The translations under genes and the position numbers were made by a program. The notes under the pieces were generated by a model. It saw only the letters and a list, made by a program, of their open reading frames with translations. It was not told the origin of the DNA and searched no databases. Source: Bacteroidota bacterium (GTDB lineage Bacteria; Bacteroidota; Bacteroidia; UBA8524). From it: 57,486 nucleotides of DNA. The DNA lies in the NCBI GenBank assembly GCA_016124735.1, contig WGMZ01000037.1, forward strand, positions 1 to 57,486. The letters are read 5' to 3'. Shown piece after piece: positions 35,122-42,729 of this stretch (within the stretch, counting starts at the first letter, position 1; each line of letters opens with the position of its first letter).

Positions 35122-35417
35122 AATATATTCTCGAAGGACTGGAAAAAGCATTTGAAAGCAGGGCGCGTTTGGGAATTATGTCGGTCCTCATGGTGAATGA
35201 TTGGGTTGAATTTACCGAGATGAAAGAAGCGCTGGGAATGAGTGACGGCAATGTGGCCAGCCATATCCAAGCTTTGGAAAAGCTCGGGTACGTTCATGTA
35301 AGAAAAGAATTTCGCGGAAAAAAACCCGTGACTTCATACGCGGCCACACTGCCCGGAAAAAAAACATTTGAAAATCATCTGGACGCCCTGGAAAAATTGA
35401 TTAATACGAAAGACTAA
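35118..35417 (+). CDS. Winged-helix transcriptional regulator (HTH_34/ArsR-like)
   Basis: The 99-residue protein is a single winged helix: ESRARLGIMSVLMVNDWVEF, the recognition part EALGMSDGNVASHIQALEKLG, and a basic wing (VRKEFRGKKPVTSYA). It matches the small 'winged helix DNA-binding domain' regulators that act on growth-phase or membrane genes in Bacteroidota. It has no Cys pair, so metal sensing is unlikely. ATG 35118 is used because its first bases overlap the previous stop; the longer frame from 35052 lies inside the membrane protein gene. Confidence 0.85.
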   Translation: MKYILEGLEKAFESRARLGIMSVLMVNDWVEFTEMKEALGMSDGNVASHIQALEKLGYVHVRKEFRGKKPVTSYAATLPGKKTFENHLDALEKLINTKD

Positions 35418-35428
35418 ATTTTTTTACC

Positions 35429-35923
35429 ATGAGGCTTTGTATTTCAAAGTACTTTGAAAATCTTAAAATAAGAGAACAACTGTTTATGTTTCTCACCTTG
35501 AATGTCTATTTCCCGTATTGTAAAACCGTTTACAAGGGGAAAGGGAAACAACTGCATTTTCAGGAGCTGTTGCGTTTTCCGTCTGGAAGTCTGGGTCGGC
35601 ATACTGCCGAGTTTCTTCAAAAAAACCAGCTGGAACTGATGAATGGATACGAAGCACATGACATGAAACATGTATTGTTTGGTATTCCCGCCAGCATGGA
35701 AGGCGAAGTGCGGATGCAGTATTTCGAATTTGGAAACGGTAACCGAAGTCTTCCTGTGATAACCGTCATGTTTTTTGGTACCCTGTTCATGCCCGAGAGG
35801 CTCTGTTATTTCATTCAGGAATACAAACGGGGGAGTTTGGCTGGAAATCTTCGGCATATTGACCTTAAGCAATATGCTCATTTATCAATAAACCAACTAA
35901 GAAACCAATGGACTATCCGTTAA
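35429..35923 (+). CDS. Coq4-like protein with intact HDxxH-x11-E motif
   Basis: The 164-residue soluble protein carries His77-Asp78-Met-Lys-His81 and, exactly 12 residues later, Glu93 (motif HDxxH-x11-E), the metal-binding signature of Coq4, the organiser and C1-decarboxylase of ubiquinone synthesis. The segment after it (FFGTLFMPERLCYFIQEYKRG) also fits the family. Bacteroidota use menaquinone, so the role must differ, perhaps in binding an isoprenoid quinone or related lipid. It sits in an operon with a winged-helix regulator and three membrane proteins, and overlaps the next gene by 16 bases. Confidence 0.65.
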   Translation: MRLCISKYFENLKIREQLFMFLTLNVYFPYCKTVYKGKGKQLHFQELLRFPSGSLGRHTAEFLQKNQLELMNGYEAHDMKHVLFGIPASMEGEVRMQYFEFGNGNRSLPVITVMFFGTLFMPERLCYFIQEYKRGSLAGNLRHIDLKQYAHLSINQLRNQWTIR

Positions 35924-36366
35924 AAGGGAATTATTCCCGCTACCGCAATTATCTTGTCAAATTTCAAGTACTGGCGAGTGCAATGGTGTGTTTACCAATG
36001 TTTCTGAGCATTTTTATCGCCGGACTGGGTATTCCACATTTCTTTTTTGTGGTCATGAATGCACTCCTTGGAAAGAAGACCTCATCTGTTGGGAAAAAGA
36101 TTTTCCATGCCATTCAATTCTGTTATTACCTCCTTCTTTTTGTAATCCTTATCCATCTTATTCCGGAAATAATAGAACCCTGGAAACATCAGGATAGTAT
36201 CGATAATCTGATTCAAATTCAAATGATCCTTCTGCCTTTTGTTCTGCTTGCGCAACTGGTTTTTATTTCCCCCGAGTGGTTCTACCACAACCTTAAACCT
36301 CATGAAGTATTGGAGCAGACAGATCGGACTCGCAGGAATAAAGGGCAGAATACCTCAACAATTTAA
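35908..36366 (+). CDS. Small membrane protein of unknown function
   Basis: The 152-residue protein has about four transmembrane segments (about 20-45, 50-65, 75-95 and 105-125) and a polar, charged tail. I see no named motif. Its start overlaps the Coq4-like gene and its stop is 13 bases before the next gene, so it is part of the same operon. Confidence 0.65.
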   Translation: MDYPLKGNYSRYRNYLVKFQVLASAMVCLPMFLSIFIAGLGIPHFFFVVMNALLGKKTSSVGKKIFHAIQFCYYLLLFVILIHLIPEIIEPWKHQDSIDNLIQIQMILLPFVLLAQLVFISPEWFYHNLKPHEVLEQTDRTRRNKGQNTSTI

Positions 36367-36379
36367 TCGCTTTAATTAT

Positions 36380-37090
36380 ATGAAATCACATAATGTTAAT
36401 TGGATTCTTTTGGTAGTTTATTCCATTGCCATGGCCGCTTTGGAAGCGGCGGTGGTGGTTTATCTGCGCGCGCTGTTTTATGGCGAAACGGTGGACTTGT
36501 TTCCGCTTCAGCCTTTATCAAAGCAATTGCTTTGGGTTGAACTAATCCGTGAGCTTGCTACAGTAGTAATGCTTGTAAGCGTGGGATGGATGTTGGGAAA
36601 AAACACCTGGTCGCGTCTCGGATATTTTCTCGCCGCTTTTGGAATTTGGGACATCTTCTATTATGTGTTTCTTTTCCTTTTTATCCAGTGGCCGCAATCC
36701 ATTCTCAGCTGGGATGTTTTGTTTTTAATTCCCGTCCCCTGGTTTGGTCCTGTATTGGCTCCTTGTCTGATTTCATTGCTTCTGATTGTGCTGGGATGGA
36801 TCATAAGTGTACAGGAAGAAAAAGGGAATCAACTAGCTGTTCGTAAAGGGGAAGCAGCGTTGATGCTTCTTGGATGTGTCTTTATGTTGGCGGCCTTTAT
36901 GCAGGATAGTTTGCAATTAATTGAAGACGGGAAGCTTGATGCAGGAGAATCAGCACTTATGCGGCAGATGGCGGAATTTGTTCCCAAAAGATTCAATTGG
37001 GGCGTGTATACCGCGGGACTGGGAATGTTGGGTGCAGGTATTTTTATTTATTCCCGGAGATTGAAGTCAAGTCATCTGATTTTATATTAA
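36380..37090 (+). CDS. Polytopic membrane protein of unknown function
   Basis: The 236-residue protein has about six transmembrane helices with an aromatic-rich periplasmic stretch (FGIWDIFYYVFLFLFIQWPQ) and a short cytoplasmic tail. It is last in the operon that starts at 34516. A longer frame from 36239 is a shadow in another frame of the upstream gene; ATG 36380 (MKSHNVNWILLVVYSIA) fits a first transmembrane helix. Confidence 0.7.
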   Translation: MKSHNVNWILLVVYSIAMAALEAAVVVYLRALFYGETVDLFPLQPLSKQLLWVELIRELATVVMLVSVGWMLGKNTWSRLGYFLAAFGIWDIFYYVFLFLFIQWPQSILSWDVLFLIPVPWFGPVLAPCLISLLLIVLGWIISVQEEKGNQLAVRKGEAALMLLGCVFMLAAFMQDSLQLIEDGKLDAGESALMRQMAEFVPKRFNWGVYTAGLGMLGAGIFIYSRRLKSSHLILY

Positions 37091-37146
37091 ATTAAGAAGT
37101 GAGGTGACTTGTACCTTTTGACTGTCTTTTTCGTTATTTAAGTACG

Positions 37147-37911
37147 ATGTGGCGTTTTGGATTGATAGCTTTCCTTGTGATAATTTCCTGCTCAGGCAGG
37201 GTAGATGAAGAAGCTATTGCCCGCAGGTTGGACCGGAACAATGAGCTGCTCGAAAAGCAAATCAATCTGCTTGACCGGAATTTTGTGTTGAGCACGGCAC
37301 GGCTGAAGAACAATGCGGCCCGGGATCTTTTTGAGGAAAGCGAGAATTGGACACAGGAGTTAGAGTTAGAACTCGACAAGTATCAAAATACGGATCAAAT
37401 TGCCCGTTCATTTTCTAAAACAGTCAATCGGTTTAACGATTCCATGAAAAATTATTCCGGCCTATTGATCGATTGGTCGCCGGATATGGTGTATACAGAT
37501 GATGCGGTATTGCTTCGAAGCTGGAAAAGAAATAACCTGCTTTTACTAAAATTGGCAATTCTGGATAAATGCATGGAGCTGTATGAAGTGAAAACAAGAG
37601 CTGCTTCTGAGTCGCTGGTGCCGGTAGTTTATTCGGCACAGTTCTACCAGGTCCAAAAAGGCAAGAACGCCATGTTTGATGTGGCATTCAAAAGCAAAAA
37701 ACCGGAATTGGTGGAAATCAGCATTCAAAAAGCCATGCTGAATAACAGGAAAATCAATCTGAATAATATTGAGATTGATCGCTATACTCAGCGCTTTATC
37801 CTTTTCAATCTGGAGAAAGGAAATTATTTGATTGAAGGAGAACTCATCTTAATCAACGAAAGAGGTGAAAAAGAAAACTATCCCTTCAAACAGGAATTTT
37901 ACGTAGATTAA
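37147..37911 (+). CDS. Lipoprotein of unknown function with N-terminal coiled coil
   Basis: The 254-residue protein has a lipoprotein signal (LIAFLVIISC, Cys15), then a heptad-like helical region (residues about 25-110) and a beta-rich C-terminal domain (about 150-254). I recognise no family. It stands alone after the six-helix membrane protein gene and converges on the threonine dehydrogenase gene, with one base between the stops. A weak TATTTAAG element ends 4 nt before the ATG. Confidence 0.68.
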   Translation: MWRFGLIAFLVIISCSGRVDEEAIARRLDRNNELLEKQINLLDRNFVLSTARLKNNAARDLFEESENWTQELELELDKYQNTDQIARSFSKTVNRFNDSMKNYSGLLIDWSPDMVYTDDAVLLRSWKRNNLLLLKLAILDKCMELYEVKTRAASESLVPVVYSAQFYQVQKGKNAMFDVAFKSKKPELVEISIQKAMLNNRKINLNNIEIDRYTQRFILFNLEKGNYLIEGELILINERGEKENYPFKQEFYVD

Positions 37912-37912
37912 A

Positions 37913-38875
37913 TCAAACCTTTTGGCTCTTCATTTCCCGAAGATGCATCAACATGTCGTCTGTCATGCCTTGCAAATCATACTCGGGTTTCCATCCCCAA
38001 TCCATACGCGCTTTTCCGTCATCAATACTTTTCGGCCAGGAATCGGCAATGTGTTGACGGTAGTCCGGAGCATAGCTGATTTCAAAACCCGGAATATCAT
38101 GTCGGATCGAAGCGGCGATCTGTTCCGGGGTGAAGCTCATGCCCGCAACATTATAACTGCTACGAATTTGAATTTGCTCGGCCGGGGCTTCCATGAGACT
38201 GATGGTTGCACGAAGAGCGTCCGGCATGTAAAGCATAGGCAGCTCTGTTTCCGAAGAGAGGAAACACTCATATTTCCCGTGCTCCAAAGCCTGATGGTAA
38301 ATGTCTACCGCATAATCTGTGGTTCCTCCACCTGGAGCCGATTTATACCCAATAAGTCCGGGGTAGCGAATACTTCTAACATCCACACCGTGTTTTTCAA
38401 AATAATATTCGCAATAGCGTTCGCCCGCCAGCTTGGTGATTCCATAAATTGTATTTGGGTCCATCACGCAGTGCTGAGGTGTTTGAACCCGTGGAGTATT
38501 CGGACCGAATACGGCAATGCTGCTGGGCCAATAGACCTTGGCGAGATTTCTTTCTTTGGCCGCATCAAGTACATGAAACAAGCCATCCATGTTGAGCGTC
38601 CAACCCAGTTTTGGATTTTTTTCAGCAGTGGCGGATAGCAAAGCAGCCAGATGATAAATCTGCGTGGGCTTGTATTGATCCAAAATCTCTGTGAAGCGAT
38701 TTTTATCTAAAATGTCGAGTACTTCAGATGGTCCGGATTCTGCCACCGAGCCGCTCAAGGGGCGCACATCGCTGGCAATCACATTAGCATCTCCATAAAT
38801 TCCGCGAAGGCTCTCACAAAGTTCCGTTCCGAGCTGTCCGCCGGAACCGATGATTAAAATGCGTTCTGTACTCAT
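37913..38875 (-). CDS. tdh: L-threonine 3-dehydrogenase, SDR type
   Basis: The 320-residue enzyme oxidises L-threonine to 2-amino-3-oxobutyrate with NAD. It has the Rossmann glycine motif (IIGSGGQLG), the SSIAVFGP catalytic Ser region, and the YGITK catalytic Tyr/Lys. The YHLAALLSATAEKNP segment and the GMSFTPEQIAASI region match the short-chain-dehydrogenase TDH group, as in Flavobacterium, rather than UDP-glucose epimerases. It may be followed by kbl elsewhere. A -7 box (38883-38890) lies 7 nt before the ATG. Confidence 0.88.
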   Translation of the reverse strand: MSTERILIIGSGGQLGTELCESLRGIYGDANVIASDVRPLSGSVAESGPSEVLDILDKNRFTEILDQYKPTQIYHLAALLSATAEKNPKLGWTLNMDGLFHVLDAAKERNLAKVYWPSSIAVFGPNTPRVQTPQHCVMDPNTIYGITKLAGERYCEYYFEKHGVDVRSIRYPGLIGYKSAPGGGTTDYAVDIYHQALEHGKYECFLSSETELPMLYMPDALRATISLMEAPAEQIQIRSSYNVAGMSFTPEQIAASIRHDIPGFEISYAPDYRQHIADSWPKSIDDGKARMDWGWKPEYDLQGMTDDMLMHLREMKSQKV

Positions 38876-38882
38876 ACGGGTG

Positions 38883-38890
38883 CGAAATTA
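38883..38890 (-). promoter_or_regulatory. -7 box (TAATTTCG) of tdh
   Basis: The minus strand reads TAATTTCG-CACCCGT-ATG(38875), one mismatch from TAnnTTTG. Confidence 0.35.
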
Positions 38891-40000
38891 GTGTTTTTCT
38901 GAAGCAATGATTTCAATGTATCGCTTCAAAATCTCTGCGGCCATTTTTTCCCGGCTAAAACTCTCCACATCCAGGCGGGCTTGTTTTATCCAGGCGCATT
39001 TTTCATCCTCCTTATTCAAAGCCAATTCCACTCCGTCGGCTAGAAGCCTTGGGTTTTTAACTTCGGCCAGAAAGCCATTTTTTAGATGATGTACAATTTC
39101 GGGAATTCCTCCTGCATTTGTCGATACTACGGGAACTCCCGCCGCGAATGCATCCAGGATACTGGTGCCAAGGCCTTCTGTTTCCGAGGTGAAAAGAAAA
39201 ATATCCAACTCAGGCAGTATTTCCGGAATGTCGTGTCGAAAACCAGTGAAGGTCAGAAAGGAATCGACTCCTTTGCTTTTGGCATATTCCTTTAATTCTG
39301 TCGATTGTTTTCCATCTCCAATGGCCAGAAAATGGGCTCTGACTCCTCGCCTGTTTAGTTCTTCGACCGTGTCGATAAAGGTGAAATAATCTTTTTGCTG
39401 TGTAAGTGCAGCCACGTTTCCAATCAAAGGCAATGTATCTTCAAAATGGAATTTGTTACGAAGCTTGCGGCCTGGTGTGTGCTGAAACCGTCGAATGTCA
39501 ATTCCATCGTATATCACATCCAGAATTTCCTTTCTTTTAATGGACGGAATCATGATTTCACGGATGGCTTCCGACACACAAAGAATCTTTTTTATTTGTG
39601 GATGATTGTATTTGTAGCGACTCAGCCATGAATCAGAAATGGGAAAGTCTACCCTTCGGTGAAGCACTATGCTACAAGAATTATGAAACAAGTCAATGCT
39701 TAAAAGCGCGAGGGTATGTCCGCCGGAACCATGGGGATGCAAAATTTGGATATTTTCTTCTTTGCAGCTTTTGGCCAGGTTTCTGGCAAAAACCACATCC
39801 AGAGAAAGTCGTTTTCGGAAAGCCCGGTAACGGATACCGTGTTCTCTGCAATATTTTTCCGTAGCAGATCCGCTTACACAAAAAATAATTTGGTAAACAC
39901 CCAGTTTATCGAGGTCTTCGTACAGCCAAATTGCCTGCTGTTCTCCTCCGCGCCAGGTTTTGGGCGATATAACGTGGCCAATGCGGAGTTCCTGATTCAT
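38888..40000 (-). CDS. GT4-family glycosyltransferase
   Basis: The 370-residue GT-B enzyme has the family GT4 C-terminal signature SETEGLGTSILDAFAAGVP; the second Glu of the usual EX7E pair is Asp here. The N-terminal acceptor-binding half (KTWRGGEQQAIWLYEDLDKL) resembles lipopolysaccharide and heptose-type transferases. It overlaps the end of the TrpF-like gene, whose transcript it may share. Donor and acceptor unknown; cell-envelope glycan assembly is the likeliest role. Confidence 0.85.
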   Translation of the reverse strand: MNQELRIGHVISPKTWRGGEQQAIWLYEDLDKLGVYQIIFCVSGSATEKYCREHGIRYRAFRKRLSLDVVFARNLAKSCKEENIQILHPHGSGGHTLALLSIDLFHNSCSIVLHRRVDFPISDSWLSRYKYNHPQIKKILCVSEAIREIMIPSIKRKEILDVIYDGIDIRRFQHTPGRKLRNKFHFEDTLPLIGNVAALTQQKDYFTFIDTVEELNRRGVRAHFLAIGDGKQSTELKEYAKSKGVDSFLTFTGFRHDIPEILPELDIFLFTSETEGLGTSILDAFAAGVPVVSTNAGGIPEIVHHLKNGFLAEVKNPRLLADGVELALNKEDEKCAWIKQARLDVESFSREKMAAEILKRYIEIIASEKH

Positions 40001-40527
40001 AGTTCGTAAAGCTCCAGAATTTCATCAATCTGTGCAAAATCCCGGATGCCGGGAGCGCTTTCATCTCCGCCGATAAGTTGAATCGCGGCCGGAGCATTCT
40101 TTACCCAGTTTTTTTCAATCTCGTCAAGGCTTAGGCGGCTGAAGTCGATAATTTCCATCGAGGGTTTGACGGAATTTTCCGGTAGGCAAACCTGAAGGCC
40201 GTTGTAGTCGGTTAAATTTTCTCCAATTACCTGAAAGCCGGCATCTTTCCATGCGGCAGCAGCTTCTGGAGAATCCACTTGAACCGTGTCGATCATCAAA
40301 ACCTCCAGGGCGGCCATCAGTAATTCCGGCATTTGCGATCCAATTTCGGCCACAATAGTCGGACCGGATAACCAATCTATAATTTCTTTTGCCTTTAGCG
40401 GTTCAATATATCTCGGGTGACCAGGAATGAGACAAAAGCCTACCCAATCGGCATAGGCCGCGGCGGCATAACGTGCGTCTGTCAGATTTGTAATGGAGCC
40501 AAATTTTATTTTACATCGATGGAACAT
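39997..40527 (-). CDS. TrpF-like (beta/alpha)8 protein lacking the catalytic Cys
   Basis: The 176-residue protein starts like phosphoribosylanthranilate isomerase (KFGSITNLTDARYAAAAYAD, then VGFCLIPGHPRYI), but the catalytic Cys of the TrpF motif KICGIT is lost (KFGSIT). It is also about 30 residues shorter than TrpF. It lies outside any trp operon, overlaps a glycosyltransferase gene by 4 bases, and is divergent from an alkyltransferase-like gene. It may be a non-catalytic or repurposed TIM-barrel. The phosphate-binding part (IQLIGGDESAPGIRDFAQ) is recognisable, so it may still bind a phosphorylated ligand. Confidence 0.7.
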   Translation of the reverse strand: MFHRCKIKFGSITNLTDARYAAAAYADWVGFCLIPGHPRYIEPLKAKEIIDWLSGPTIVAEIGSQMPELLMAALEVLMIDTVQVDSPEAAAAWKDAGFQVIGENLTDYNGLQVCLPENSVKPSMEIIDFSRLSLDEIEKNWVKNAPAAIQLIGGDESAPGIRDFAQIDEILELYEL

Positions 40528-40565
40528 GCTGCAATTTGCGACCTGATTCTTTATTTTGAAAACAG

Positions 40566-40904
40566 ATGGCGAAAAATGAATCTGGATTTTTTGAATTGGT
40601 GCATGAAGTGGCGAAGCTTATTCCTTATGGAAGAGTCACTACTTATGGCGCTATAGCCCGTTATTTAGGAACGGGAAAATCAGCGCGAATGGTCGGTTGG
40701 GCCATGAATGCAAGCCATGCAAACCCGGAAATACCGGCTCATCGCGTAGTGAATAGCTCCGGACTCTTAACAGGAAAAGCGCATTTTGAAACGCCGGATC
40801 GGATGCAAGAATTATTGAACGACGAAGGGGTATTGGTTAAAGACAATCAGGTTCAAGACTTTAAAGAACTTTTTTGGGATCCATCGAAAGAATTGAGCCT
40901 TTGA
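40566..40904 (+). CDS. Alkyltransferase-like (MGMT-family) DNA-binding protein
   Basis: The 112-residue protein matches the DNA-binding domain of O6-methylguanine-DNA methyltransferase (LIPYGRVTTYGAIARYLGTG, RMVGWAMNAS), but the alkyl-acceptor motif PCHRV reads PAHRV, so it cannot take up an alkyl group. This is the mark of alkyltransferase-like proteins, which bind O6-alkylguanine and hand the lesion to nucleotide excision repair. Normal size for the group. It is divergent from the TrpF-like gene; the start is 38 bases from that gene's ATG. Confidence 0.88.
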   Translation: MAKNESGFFELVHEVAKLIPYGRVTTYGAIARYLGTGKSARMVGWAMNASHANPEIPAHRVVNSSGLLTGKAHFETPDRMQELLNDEGVLVKDNQVQDFKELFWDPSKELSL

Positions 40905-40938
40905 AAGAAAAGCAGGATATTTCGGGCAAATTATTCCA

Positions 40939-41289
40939 ATGGAAAACAAGCTGATCACAGAATTCAACACGTATCGCGAGAAAATGAATGCTCATATTCT
41001 GGATGCTGACAATCTGGTCTTGAAACGGCTTTTCAATTTAGATACGCGCACATACGAAGAAGGCGCATTGCCCTCTCGAACCAAAGAAATGCTCGGACTA
41101 GTGGCTTCCATGGTGCTGCGATGCGATGACTGTGTTAAATATCATCTTGGTAAATGCCACGAACTAGGCATCAGTAATGAAGAAATTTTTGAAGTATTTG
41201 CGGTGGCAAATATTGTCGGTGGCACCATTGTTATTCCGCATACGCGTCGCGCAGCAGAGTATTGGGAGGCTCTGAATACCGAAGCATGA
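40939..41289 (+). CDS. Carboxymuconolactone decarboxylase/AhpD-like protein
   Basis: The 116-residue protein contains the AhpD-type redox motif CDDCVKYH (CxxCxxxH), preceded by the helix TKEMLGLVASMVLR. Such proteins reduce peroxides or peroxiredoxin partners via the Cys pair. The stop codon overlaps the start of the GT-C gene (ATGA). It follows the alkyltransferase-like gene by 34 bases. A stress-defence role is plausible. Confidence 0.88.
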   Translation: MENKLITEFNTYREKMNAHILDADNLVLKRLFNLDTRTYEEGALPSRTKEMLGLVASMVLRCDDCVKYHLGKCHELGISNEEIFEVFAVANIVGGTIVIPHTRRAAEYWEALNTEA

Positions 41290-42707
41290 AAAGATTCCGC
41301 TATCTGCTATTATTAATCCCTGGAATATACTTTTCCTGGATTGCGGCAATTTCTACCCGATTGGCGGGAGGAGAAGATGGAGTTATGCATCACCTCTTTG
41401 CACGTTATGTTCCCGATCATCAGGAAAACCTGTTGGATCATTGGGCCAAGCCGCTGTATGTTTTACTGAGCGCGCCATTTGCCCAATTTGGAATGTATGG
41501 CTCCTTGCTTTTTAATGTGCTACTGGCGGTGCTGACTATGTATTTCCTTTGGAAAACAGCGGAAAACCTGGGTTTGGAATCCCCCTGGTTGGCTCCGGCC
41601 ATGTTATTCAGCTCCACCATTTATTTTTACTGTATTCCATCGGCCGTCACGGAAATTCTGTTTGGTTTTCTGCTGAGTGCGGCCTTTCTGGCTTCGAGCA
41701 GAAAAAACTACTCTCTGGCAGCAGCGCTCATCAGTTTTCTTCCGTTTGTAAGAAGCGAAGGAAATGGAATCATATTTATCTTTTTGCTTGGGCTTCTATT
41801 CATGAAGAAGTGGAAAGCAATTCCCTGGCTGGCTCTGGGAACCCTGATATACAGCATTGTCGGCTCTTTTTATTTTGATGATCTCTTTTGGGTTTGGAAC
41901 AACAATCCCTACCATGATGCAAGCGATATTTATCATAACGGAACCTGGTATCATTACATTGAAAAAACGACAGCCATTTGGGGCATTCCCCTCTATTTGC
42001 TCTGGGTAATTGGTTCGGCTTTTATGCTCTTTCATGCAATCAGACTTGTGGTTGGTAAAGAGAAAACATCAGAAAAGACATGGTTCTGGCTATTCTTTGT
42101 TTTTGGTTCTTTCTACGTCTATCTGGCAGGGCACTCCCTTGTTTGGGCCTTGGGGAAGAGCGCCTCTCTCGGACTGATCCGGGTAATGGCGGCAGTAATG
42201 CCGGCTTGCGCTTTGATTGGAATGTATGCGATGGATAAAATCTTGTATGCAATCAACCCGAATCTGGAAAAGGTAAAATTGGGAATGGCTCTCATACTTT
42301 TCTTTGTTCTGGTGAAGTCGCCCATCGAGTTGAACCATCCGCCGTATGCCGGTGATTTGGAAAAAGAGGAAATACAAAAGGTAGGCGCCTGGTTCAGAAG
42401 CTCTCCTTATTTCCCGCTGAAAGCGCCACTGTACTATTTTGCTCCGAGCATGGCAGAAGAGTTTCGAATAGACCCTTTTGATCAGAATAGAAGAAAAAAC
42501 CTTGCGGATTATCATAGCCAGGACGAAATGCCTCAGGGTACCATTGTGGTTTGGGATGGACATTTCGGACCGAATGAGTGCCATCTTCCAATAGACACCT
42601 TATTAAATAACACGGATTTAGAGGTGATTCATCATCAGGTTCCGGAAAAAGAAATGAAAGCGTTGAACGGGTATCCCTATGAAATCTATCTCTTCAGGAA
42701 AAAATAG
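41286..42707 (+). CDS. GT-C-like integral-membrane protein
   Basis: The 473-residue protein has about ten transmembrane helices and an acidic N-terminal loop (GGEDGVMHHLFARY) followed by DHWAKPLYVLL, matching the pattern of the GT-C enzyme at 22357-23994 (YQHDEIAHLMNMY). The C-terminal 110 residues form a periplasmic domain. It is probably a polyprenyl-phosphate-dependent glycosyltransferase. It precedes the DUF2723 gene, another predicted GT-C protein, by 22 bases. Confidence 0.72.
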   Translation: MKRFRYLLLLIPGIYFSWIAAISTRLAGGEDGVMHHLFARYVPDHQENLLDHWAKPLYVLLSAPFAQFGMYGSLLFNVLLAVLTMYFLWKTAENLGLESPWLAPAMLFSSTIYFYCIPSAVTEILFGFLLSAAFLASSRKNYSLAAALISFLPFVRSEGNGIIFIFLLGLLFMKKWKAIPWLALGTLIYSIVGSFYFDDLFWVWNNNPYHDASDIYHNGTWYHYIEKTTAIWGIPLYLLWVIGSAFMLFHAIRLVVGKEKTSEKTWFWLFFVFGSFYVYLAGHSLVWALGKSASLGLIRVMAAVMPACALIGMYAMDKILYAINPNLEKVKLGMALILFFVLVKSPIELNHPPYAGDLEKEEIQKVGAWFRSSPYFPLKAPLYYFAPSMAEEFRIDPFDQNRRKNLADYHSQDEMPQGTIVVWDGHFGPNECHLPIDTLLNNTDLEVIHHQVPEKEMKALNGYPYEIYLFRKK

Positions 42708-42712
42708 TTAAC

Positions 42713-42720
42713 TAGCTTTG
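42713..42720 (+). promoter_or_regulatory. -7 box (TAGCTTTG) of the DUF2723 gene
   Basis: An exact TAnnTTTG match 9 nt before ATG 42730. The TTG at 42718, the longest possible start, is the last three bases of the box. Confidence 0.55.
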
Positions 42721-42729
42721 CAAGCTGCC

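Noticed and set aside
37913-38875. UDP-glucose 4-epimerase
   Set aside because: The SDR fold is shared, but the YHLAALLSATAEKNP and GMSFTPEQIAASI segments fit the threonine dehydrogenase group better.
40566-40904. Active O6-methylguanine-DNA methyltransferase
   Set aside because: The acceptor Cys is Ala (PAHRV) and only the DNA-binding domain is present, so it is alkyltransferase-like.
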